Shown here piece after piece: positions 36,701-48,700 of a DNA stretch of 57,303 bases. Within the stretch, counting starts at the first letter, position 1. Each line of letters opens with the position of its first letter. Origin of the DNA: Helochares maculicollis (lineage: Eukaryota > Arthropoda > Insecta > Coleoptera > Hydrophilidae); NCBI GenBank assembly GCA_033557835.1, contig JAWQRO010000105.1, forward strand, positions 1 through 57,303, in the 5' to 3' direction. The position numbers and the translations under genes are program-made. The notes under the pieces are model-generated. The model ran no database searches. It was not told the origin of the DNA and worked only from the letters and a program-made list of their open reading frames with translations.

Positions 36701-39700
36701 GCATTAATTTTTAATATACCATCTATAATTTTGTTTTAAACTAGATGAAATTATTACATAATGTAAGTAACAACACAAGTTTTCCTAAAATTCCGTTGAG
36801 CCTTGAACTTTTTAATTGACATTGTTTTCCTGTGCAGGCTCTTTTTTATTTAATTGCTCGTAAAACTGCAATTAATTTACTATAACAATTAAAAAATTTA
36901 ATACCACGAATTGGTAGGTTATATCGAGTTTAATATTTTAATTCATTGAAAATAATTTTTATTACAATTTTCTGAGGCCCATATTTGGCATAATAATACA
37001 GATTTCCTCAAATAATTTAATAGCGAGTAAATCTTACCTTTGAAATAGCAGCTCCCAGACCCGCTTGGCATGAGCCTTGTCGGTGATATCCCCAGTGATC
37101 TAAAATAAAAGAAAAAACCCTATTAGTTAACTATAAACAAGCTTCTCCAAATATTTTAGATAAGACTTTTAAAGGAAGCAGTAGCAAATAAGCACCATGT
37201 TTTCAACCCCATAAGTCTGTCACCGGAGGCGGGCCACACTGTTCTTTTTTGTCTCAACTCGAGTCTACACACATTCTTTATTTGATATCCAGGAGTTCAT
37301 ATTTAGACTACTAGAAAATAAACAGAGGGTGCCATCTGGTTTTTTGAAGGGCAAGTGCTGCATTTCAACCAACGAAAGCATTAAAATTTTTTGTGCGTTT
37401 ATCAAGTTTCTACACTATTTCAAACTAGTGACAAACGGTACTAGAAACTTTTATGATCGTTATACAATATTTATGACTTTTAGTCATCTAATTCCTTTAT
37501 ATTTCACTGTAACTAAACATATACGCATATAAATTTGATTACATTTTACTTTTGTTTTTGACAGTATTTAAAATAATACTTTTTTACACGAGTGGTCGTA
37601 AAAAGTGATTGTTTTACTAACAAAGGCCATTCGGTCCAAAAGCGCACCGCATAAGTGCCAACAGAATTTTAAAAACCTGACCGGATGCATTTCAAAGTTA
37701 TAGCTGCACATCTGGCGGAATATATTTCCTAAATGTGCACTTTAAACGTCGCTGCCCTCAAACGTAAACTGTCAACTTGATATAGTGTCATATTACCGCA
37801 ACTTCTTGGGAATTTTATTGTTGAAAATGATCACATTTCAGGGATATACGCGCCAAGAATACTTAATTTGCCACAACCATGGTGGAGGGTAGGTATAAAA
37901 CTATAATTTAAAATAAAGAAAACGTTCTCTATTAACAATCAGAATTATAAGTGATGGAGACCCAAATTCAACTATGCCTGCTCCAACAATAAGCTAACGA
38001 AATAGTTACAAAAAAAATTCATTTTTGATTATACACATGTGCACTCAATTACATACACCAATTAAACGGATTTAACGAGTGAGCGCCACCCTACGTTAAA
38101 CTGGAAGTAAAATTCCTTATGAAAGCGCCAAGGTTTTTTCGGCGGAAATTACATCTAATTGACTGTTAGGTGACAAGGAAACTAACGTTGAAAGCATGCC
38201 AAATATAACTTTCATGACTAGTAGGAATAGAGATTGGATGAATTTGCAGAAATTAAAACTGGTTTGAGGGCGGAAAACTGTTACTTAGTTGGGACCAAGC
38301 TCAATATTCTCAAGCTCAAATATAAAATGTATGCAGTCAAGCTTGAAAAGGGAATGATATATAGCACCCTCCCTTCAGAATAACGTATCTAAATGACACT
38401 CCCTAAAAACTACCCCCAACTGACACAAATCTAATTAAAAATAGGAAACGGAGGCATGATAAAGAATTTTTAATTTAATTTAATTTAATACCTAGTTCGT
38501 AGATATTAATGAGTAAGTGTAGTGGTTTGGGCGTTTTTGTTTGGAATCGTGAATTAGAAAAATGATTCAAGTAATACACCCACGTGTGAAATTTTAAAGC
38601 ATAGTGAGTAATGTGTTTATTAAGTGAGCAAATTTTCGGATGAGGCTTATGCAAATCCTGGCATCATACTTTAAAATATCCCACGTGAGTTGGATTGTAA
38701 AAATCAGCGATGCATTTAGATATCTTACGGGTTGAACCGATCAGAGCGAAGAAAGTGCGCATTCATATTTTAATGATTTTTCGTTCATGGTTGACCTGTG
38801 CCGCGCGCCATTAAGCTTGTAATTGTGTGTACAAGGGAACACCGCTAAAAAAGGGCAGAGACGTCGAAGTCTCTTTATTACCACACTATAAAATGGAGTC
38901 GGGGTTTCTAGAAAAGGAACGGCGGTGACAAAGAGATCGGATGGGTGTGGGTGGTCATCAGCAAATTGTATGCGTAATTTCAGGTGGATTTCAGACATTT
39001 ATTTGTAATTGTCGTCTAGAATATACCATATAAACAAATGCTAAGACAGGTCCACGTGGTTTGCAGATTTTAGTTGGTTGGAGATTAGATAAACATAACA
39101 ATGGAATTTACGAAAAGATAGTAACAGACGTGCTGAGCATATCCTAGATTAAAGGCGGATACACGTGCTTCAGCCCCTGGTATCCTTCTCACGGACAATG
39201 TTTATAGATGGGAACAGTGTTAAATCCATCATCTGCTCCTTTGCATGTAAAACTACCCAGAAGATTGCATGTTACTATGTTTACAGTAGCACCGGCTTAT
39301 AAAACTGCTCGATGTTACATTTTACTATTTGCGTTTATGTATATTTAAATGATGAGGGTTAGTTTGATTTTCAAGCAATGGTATAAATCAACAATACTAT
39401 AGATTCGTGACATTGCTGTATTACCGTTACCGGTCTCATAACGTACTTTAAAAGTACACATAAACATTTCATTTTATCTTACAAGAAGGAAACGGAACTT
39501 CGTCGATGGTTATTCTTATTGCTGTGTTCATACACGAAATGCCATATGGGTTCAAGTTAAAATAAATTAAAAGTGGGGCAAAGGCGCACGTGCCTGAATT
39601 GAAAAGAAATTGCTTCTTACTTCCACACGTGTTTTACATCCGCATAAGCCTTTTTGTTTCAAAGAGTCCACAGATGCGGCTATAAAATTAAATTCGAGTG

Positions 39701-42700
39701 TAACAAAAAATAACACTAAAAAAAGGTAACCAGAAAAGTTTATACTTACTAGTTCTACAAGGAGCATATTCGTTGAAATTCCTTAAATCAGCGTCAGCAA
39801 CGTAGCAAGTTCCCACAGGATCTCTTCTATCTTGCTTGCTGGTGAACCAAACATATCTAGGAGCGCAGGCCTAAAAATAGGGAAAACGTGTGAGAAAATA
39901 TAACTACTTAGAGAGTAACAATAAAAATTGAAAGTCTTTACGTCTCAAGAATGATCATTAAGTAGATTTAGAGTAACTTTAGTTTGTCTGAACAACAGGA
40001 GGAAGAGTATATATTTAGCTATATTTAGACAAATGTGAAAGCATGTATATATTTACATTTAACTACAAAGCGAACAGAAATTTAACTTTTCTAACAATGC
40101 ATCTTGCATTTCCTTTAATGATTACATTGTCCGTAAAAGGTATCAGTTTGGATTTGGTTATTTAATAAAAGTCTTCTGCTAAAACGATGAGCAAAATTTC
40201 CAATCAAAAGTATAATGTAAGGTTAAAATTTATGTGGAAACTTGCAGCTCCTTAAACTTTCATTATTTAAAACATTTGATGCACTATTTGCACGGTCGAC
40301 ATTTAATTAGTTAATTGAGAGAACGAGTTTATTGTCGTTGTAGAAACACCCAATTTCAATCAAATAGGGCAATTCAAATAATGACCCAAACTGAAAGATA
40401 CAGAAATCAATTTTTTTAAACTGATATTGAATTAAAAATTGAAGCAACAATGAAAACAGAAGAGAAGTAATATAAAATAGAAATGAAGAGTGCGGCATTG
40501 ATAAAAGTATAATGCAAAAAAGTTAAGGAGTTCTCAGGAAGATATTTGCTCGCAATGAGCTTGTAATAAATTGATGATCTGAAAGAAATACCTCTGGAGA
40601 AAAAAAAACTAAAACGGCAGACAGTAGAAAAAGGAAAAAGACAGAAAATGGTACCTAATAAAAAGAGCAGCATAATTTATAATTGAGCGTGAAAATAGTG
40701 AAGGAACGACGCAAAACTAAATGAAGACATAATATAAAAATATAGAAGAAAACAAAGAAAGGAGGGATGAGCATACAAAAGAGACTTTGCATCTACTATA
40801 TATAGAGAGAGATAATGTGAGCTGATCACTAATTATTACAGCAAATAGGATAAAGGCTATAATAGAGAACTAATCCGGAAGTAAAATTTTACTAATAGGT
40901 GAAGTAAAATGACTGGCGTTAAACCTCGGTCAATAATAATAGCAAATACTGTAGAAACAACGCATTTATGGAAGAAAAAGATTTTTTTAAGAAATACAAA
41001 TTTAAATAGACAAAGAAAAAGACGAAGAAAAACAAATTATCTAGTATCTACATGACAATTTTGAAAATAACATGCAAAGAGAAAGTGAGCAGTCAAACAA
41101 AAATGGCCGAAGAAAACAATTGGGTTTTTAGTTGTTACAAGGTAAGTTATTTATAAAGCAAAAGGCTTAAGCCTAAAACATACATAAATTTACGAGGGTA
41201 TTTCAGATTAGAAATCAAAAAGTGTTTTCATTGTTCCGTAGTGAACTTTATAAAGGAAGAAACAGTGATACATCTGCTAAGCAATTATGGAACCTAAGTG
41301 CAAGTAATAGCAGCAGATGGAAAAAATTAAAACATAGAAAAGTGCCATTTCCCAAGCTATAACAGCTGTAAGAGAACTACGAATATCGTTAAAAAAAGCA
41401 TGAACAAAGAAGAAGCAAGAAAAGTTGCAGTAATAGAAGCAGCTGTCAGAGCGAGTGAAGAAGCTGAAGAATATAAGACAAATAAACAAAATACTTAGGA
41501 GGTATGTACAATTTGAGAAAATTGAGAGCTGCTCATTAAGAACAGATAAATAAGCTATATATTTTTAGAATATAATAACAAGAAAATTAGAAATCTAGAG
41601 AGAATTGTACAGTATTATCTATCCATTGCACTATCGAAAAGATACAACTTTGAATAAATGAAATAAAAGATCAAGTGAACATCCAGATAGAACAAAATTT
41701 ATTTGCTAAAAATGTCTAACATAAACAATTTTTTATCTAATTATAAAGACCATAAATTCAGCTTCTTATAAGTAAGCCAAGTTACTTTTCAAAAAATGTG
41801 TGCTACTTTCAGGAAATCCTTCTTATTTCATTAAAAAATGTGATCATTTCGTCAAAAAATACAAAGATCTTAATATAGCAATAAACGAAACTTTGATACG
41901 TTGGAACGTAATAAGCCTTTTTGCAAGTGCTGTAGCTAAGAAAGCAGAGAAATTGTAAAAGTTTGGAAAAAATTTGTTGATAAGGCTCAAACGCAGTCAA
42001 ATTATAATTGCTCTCAAAAATCATGTACATTGATTAAAACATCACGATCATTCATGTGATTTAATTAAAACTATTTGGCATAAATTGCTATGATTAAATC
42101 TAGAATATTTAAACGTCGCAACGATAAAATTAATGCTGAATATACACCTTTTATTGACTAGCAAATAACCCATGCAAACCGACACTTAAAATAAGTATTT
42201 TTAAGCGGCTATCCATGTATTAATGTCTAGGCAAATGCGTTATAAAGAAAAATTGCACCGAAGCACATAACCTAGATACTTTCAGTTTATGGCAAGTAAT
42301 AACTTTAATTTCAATTATACGGAAATAATAAATGTAATATACTTCATTAATTATAGATTTTATTAAGTACTCCTATTACTGTTCCTTAACAGCTCCGCAA
42401 AAGCCGACAAAGCTTCTATGCCGCGCAATAATCATTTGGTAATCGAATATGCAATTAGTGGATTACTACATTAATCTAGTTTAGTTGAAGTATGTTAAAA
42501 ATCTTTTGAATAATAGAGCAAACTTTCCGCTGCTCTAATGAACTGCGTTAATATATAGACACAGCTTTTTCCCAAATATTTAAATTATCAAGAGAGTAGC
42601 ACTTACTTTTACTTTCAAAACTATTGAGACATCTGTTTTTATGTTTAATCACTGCAAATTCAGTACTTAATTCCAAAGTATTGTTTTTAATAAATCAAAA

Positions 42701-45700
42701 TTTTGTTATGTTTAATCACTGCAAATTCAGTACTTAATTCCAAAGTATTGTTTTTTTAATAAATCAAAAATTACAGTCTTGTGATGCTTCTGTGGAGAGA
42801 AAAACCTATCAAAACTGACGTTTTCTGAATTACAACTCGATGGACAATATATTAATTAAAACTGCAACATACACAAAGAATCGCAGAAATCTAGTTAGAA
42901 ATTCCTGTACAAATACTGAAATACTAACAATCCAGTATAAGATACGAAATGAAATAAAATGCATCGCAATTGGAAATTGACTAGACCAGCGAGCAATAAA
43001 TCATCAATAACTATGTATCTTTCTTCACTAGTATTCCCAGGTATATTATAAATATCAGCACATGAACATCTACACACAAATAATATTTTTAAACTAATGG
43101 AGCTGCGACGTGAGAAAATAACATAATAATCTACAGCAGTCATCGTTAAAAACTGGATAATAGGACTTTGAGACAGCAGTGCAGTTCATGCATGTGCAGC
43201 TAAAAATACGTACAGGAAGGCAATTACTTCTTTGCGATTTTTCTGGCTCCGAGAAATAGACCGAAGAAGGTTTGCGAATGGCTATATATGTACAGTTAAA
43301 TGTGCAGAAAGGCCAACAACGGTTCAAAGAAATTTTATACTTATATTTTCTTATAGGGTCATCTGCATGTAATGATCTTGGCGAATGTGCATTATAAGGT
43401 GTGAAAATTAGAATCTTCATATTTATTGTTGAGATATCGAGCAGCGTCACGTGCCATTACGTAATTCCTACTTAATATCTGCTTTTTGATATTTTCCGGG
43501 CATTTCGACTCAAACTACGTGCATCAATTATCTCATTAGTCCGTATTGAGGTCAGCCAGGCTTTAAAAATAGCATTTAACGATACATAGCAGCATATGTT
43601 TCGGTCTGGGTGAATTGAAAATTTACTACATTTCGGTTTCTCAATTCGCCCCAATGAGACTTCGGATAATGAACTTCAAAGTTTATTTCTAGCTATGCCC
43701 ATTTCAAGAAGAATATCTCTTGCATGCACCAACTGATTTGCACTTCGTTCTTCAGGAATACTTCAACCAGAGCGTTATCTTGGAAAATGTACTAATTAAT
43801 CGCATTGAGTCCAACAATTTGTAAAGCTCATAGTACAACAGCCGAGCAATTACTAAATCAATTCGGAAGAATTTAAGTCATTTAAGTGAAGTAAAAGAAA
43901 CTACTAACAACATGCGAGCTCGGAGCTTGAAGAGGTCGATTTGTTGAAGAGCGCCGACATGGATCACTAGATCAGATATATGTTATAACTCACACACGCC
44001 GAGGAGTCCTTTTTTCGTACACGAAACATCACAATGCACTCTTTGGCGGCAGCTTGGTATGATCTTTTTGAATTCGAGGTCAACGAGGTCAGAAATATCC
44101 AAGCATTTTCGCTGGTGGCCGGCAAAAATTTCAAAGAAGCGATGCGCGAGAATCCTCTTCGAGAATTACCTCTTACAACACCTGCTGGAACGAGCACATA
44201 CTGCGTTAACTGTTTCGCCTGTGACCGAAAATGGAATTAAATTATTGTTTGAATGCGTTCACATAGCAAACAAACAGTATTTACTTTAAAGGATACTTAA
44301 TGTCTATTGGCGTAAGATTTATCATGTTTCTAGAACCTTACAGGTGTGCAGCCAATGCAACGATTTTATGTTAATTTATTATTATCGTTACCCAAAAATA
44401 GCCGCACAGCCATCAAATTAATACTGAAGAAAAAGAAACTGAAAGTGTGCTTGCACAATTCTTAGTTTCCATTTTCTCACAGTTGAAACTTGCGAGAAAT
44501 GGTATAAAAAGAGCTGAATATGGGCGCCTGCCAAAACAAAATACAAATTCCCTAAAAGGGAGATGAATTAGTCAAGAATGAATTGATACCGCGGCCGGCA
44601 TTATATGAAAAACCTGCTAAAAGACAATATATGCTCCAGCCTTCAACTTGTAGAATGTTTACCCGAAGACAATGCTTCGTCTCCGAATCTTCATTTTTTA
44701 ATTCCATTCTTGGAATGGGTGATTTATATTGACGGTAAATCAATCATCAGCCCTAAAGGGAAGCGGGCCAAAAAACAATGAACCAATATCAAAAATCCTC
44801 AGGCGAAATTCAATCGCACCCACATTATATATGACCTCATCCCATCTTCAATTTATGTATCTAATAATTTGGTAGCCTTAATAAAGAGTATACATGCATA
44901 AGTAGTAATAAAACAATTGAATTGGCCCGATTAACTAATTGTAGGTTATGAATTTGTAGGCATAGCAATCAGGAACATTCTTAATATATTCATTTATATC
45001 TATTGGGCGGCGCGCATATGCGTTTTTTAGTTGGATGTACGCTCTTGACATCTTAATTTATTCTGATTAGGAGGAAATTATAAGGTCCTTAATCAATATT
45101 TAAGTTAATTTATGTTTATGAAGAGATAAGTGCTTGTTTTTCTGCATTGCACCTAAGCCCTCAATGGATGTACAGAATTTGTTTTTTAAATGTCCTGATG
45201 TTATAAAAATAATTGAAAATCAATTTACGTATCGATTTTATAATCAATGTAAGGTTATATGTCCTATTAATTTATAAGGCTTAATAATCTGCATCATTGC
45301 GCATGATAAAGGAAAACAAATAGTCCAAAAATCTAGAGAAGAACAAACTTTAAGACAAATTTTCACGATCTCCCAAGATGTGATGAAAGCAATTAGTGTA
45401 CCATATTAAAATAAGAGGAAAGGTCCAACAAAACCTGAGCCCTTAACAATATTTGTTGTGATGAAGTGTTTGTTATGGATCGTACATACTTATGAAAGGG
45501 GTCATCATAATATATTATTAGCAAATGATTTACACATCCCGTATATAATCTAAAGGCAAGAAAATAATAAGTGCGTACTCATTAGGTTGCATTGTGTTAT
45601 GAGTTTATGATTTGCTGCCTTAATTGCCTGGTGCACCTCTTGAAAATGTGAATAGCAATGTTTGTAATCAATGTGCCTTTATTGGAGTCGACTTTTTTCT

Positions 45701-48700
45701 GGAATAATGGCTACATACACTTTTATTAAGCACTTACGGGTGTTGCAGAGTATTGCTTTCGATTTTATGTCCTCATTTTGAATCAGATTAATAAACGAAG
45801 AATAACATTAAAGCCCAGGTAATCAAGATTATGCCAGAATGGGTTTTGTAGGAGGTGGTACTAAAATTGCCCTAAGGACAGCACGTGCGCAGCTGCACCG
45901 TTACAATTACTTTTTATCCATTCTATTCTCAAGCTCTTGCTCGAGTTTAACAGGAATCGAAGTGAAATTGACATACAGTCGATTGCAACTTATAGTCTTC
46001 AATTATGTGCGATATTTTTATTCGCAAGGAACGTTTTCTTCATTAAGCAGCATCCGTTTTACGCATATGTTCTTCAACCATGTAGTCTAGAACGGATGCT
46101 CATTTAGCAATCATTTGTATTGAGTTTGTTATGGTTGATGCGTGCATAACTCAGAAGTCGTTTGCTTATAAATTTTGAAATGTACACAAATAACGTTCCA
46201 GAGCATTTAATGTTAATTGCAGAACACAAAAGTTAAGTAAAAATGTTATACATTGATTTATGGATTTTTAAATATTTATATAATTGAGCCTCAACACTGA
46301 GGTAGTAGAAATTGTTTGAAAATTTCATGAATTTCAGACAATATGATAAAATAAGATGCTTAAATACCAAATGAAACCTTGCAAGCACTTCAATCATTGT
46401 TAGAACAGCATTTTAATTTTGTAAATCAGAAACATTTACACTCAACATTCTCATAAAATTATGATTGTTTATATGAAAACATATGAGTATATAAAATGAT
46501 TTAAATTGCTTAAAAAGCAAAAGATGTTTTTTATAATAATATAGCCTTAAAAACTGTAGATCTTAATTTTTGGGTCACTAATAAATAATTTTCTTTGTTA
46601 CTAAAAGCGTCATAATCTCGGATGGAATTTTGAATTCGTACCATATTTTCAAGTACGATTAAATTAAACTCACCAAACCTTCTTAATCTGAAAATTTTTA
46701 AGCATTATAATAAAACTAGATTCAATAAAAACCCATAAGCCATTTATTTCTCAGCATAAAAAAATAGAAAAACATTTACTGGTCTGTACAAACATTGTAG
46801 ATAAAATAAATCCTTTACTATTACAATACTCAACAACACTACTTAATGGACCCCCGACTAATGCTTTAGCCACATTGACCTAAATTTCAATCTTCTACAG
46901 TATTAACTGCGATTTATGAATGAAAACCCTTATTATATTGTCCTGTGGCATCAAACTTTAACGCATTTTTTCTAAGTATTAATGAAGATTGTAACAAATT
47001 TTTACTTTATGCTAAGTACAAAAAAATGCATATAAAATCCTAGTTAATTGCAAATTTTCAGACAATTTCTCACTTATCTAACTCCTTGAAATAGAGCTTG
47101 ATTAGTTATTGAGTAGCTTTGTTTTGTGTTCCCTCATAAAAGTCTACAAAAATATCTATATATGCATTTATTACAGAGATGTGCAAGCAAAAACATGCGC
47201 TATGACTAAATGGCTCATATCTTAAATCATTGATCCCAAAAATAAGACTTTTATTCAACGCTTGAGCTTCATTAATTATTTTACACCAATATTGGGGGAT
47301 TCCTGAAAATTTTTTCCTTAAATAAAAAGTCCATTGATTCCATTATTAGCATATTTTCACCAGAAGATATCTTGGTATATTTAATTTAGTACTAAGATTA
47401 TTTTTTTCGTATACTAACTTTTTGCCATATTGTATTTTACTTCGTACAGCTTTATAAATTCTAAACTATTTAGTTATTTACGATTTACCTCCTAGTTTGA
47501 ATATTACTTCTAGAATTCACATGCTAAAATGTCTGCCCTAAGCATTAATAATTTCATACAGTATATAAAAATTGAAAAGAAATTACCACTATCAATGTAT
47601 AGGAACTAAATTTGATGGCTGTCCAGCCATCGAATATATAAGCTGGGTTGTATATTATGATCTTAGAAATATATTTCCATTTTTAGATTAGTTTGCTTTC
47701 TGAAAAGCTGTTGCACATTAAAGAATTTTATTCAGGGCTCAGCAACAATCTTACAAGATGAGATTCTGTTACTTTGCTGAGAATTTAGAATTGCTTTAAT
47801 ACTATTTACGGGATCCGCCATATGTTAAAGAGCTTCGCAAATAATAGTTCGATACAACATGTTTTTTACTTCAAATGTGTTGAACCCAAATATCGAGCTT
47901 CTTTTGCAGACCTGTTTCATACAGATGGCTCAAAACGGTTTAGTTAATCTACTTTGATAATTTTCATGACTTTTTACGACATACATACTTGATCGAAGAG
48001 TACCTTTAACGTCGACAAAATTGGACCGGAATCAACAAAACTTAAATTCCGCTTAACTGACTGTGACAGTATTGAAACCGTAAACACCATTCACTTGCTT
48101 TTTCGCCTTTATGAAAGCAAATTTGTAGAATACGATCAAGTTTCTATTTGAGTTTTACCTTTTACACCCTTTAACAACTCATAACTGCATTGACGGATCA
48201 ACAAAATACGAGTGTTTTTTAAATACAAATGTCACATTTCAAACGAATACAAGTATAAACTATTGAGATCAATAAGATTATGCGTAGATATAGATGAATT
48301 GAGAAGACCCGTGCTGAAAAAATAGTACTATATTTTTCTTCAGCTGAACGAATGAAAAAAAATAATCGAGTCAATAGAAACATTTTAGATTTATTTATAT
48401 AGCTTCCAAAAAAAATATGACAATTTTGTGTTTTTTAACACACACAATGATACAGCTTGTGCAAGAAAATTATTACGTTTTGAACATAGAACAAATAATA
48501 TAAACATTTGTTTACGTGGTCGAACTTATAAATTTCGATCAATGTCGTTTTCGGTTTCATTTCGCGTTTAGTCATGGATAAAAAGTCTCTTGAGAAGAAA
48601 TTGTAATGGAACGTAGAGATATCGGCGCTTAAGCAGCAATTATGTACAGTAACCCTATATTTCCGTTACGCTGCAAATAAGACTAATATTTTCGCATTGG

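Larger units (their letters stand above)
28075..37037 (-). other. inflated 9-kb intron
   Basis: Long AT-rich intron. It contains a deleted mariner (34499-35073), an exon-like Cys-rich block on + (29655-29890) and an unidentified coding-like relic on - (about 30603-30808). The rest (28075-29640, 30810-34490, 35080-37037) shows only AT-rich DNA and scattered short open frames. Confidence 0.8.

Noticed and set aside
38741..38998. 85-codon minus-strand ORF in a less AT-rich patch
   Set aside because: No signal peptide, domain, splice partner or promoter recognised; within chance for this length.
44034..44289. Overlapping + and - open frames near 43967-44289
   Set aside because: Three competing frames on both strands, none with recognisable motifs; GC-richer sequence alone explains it.
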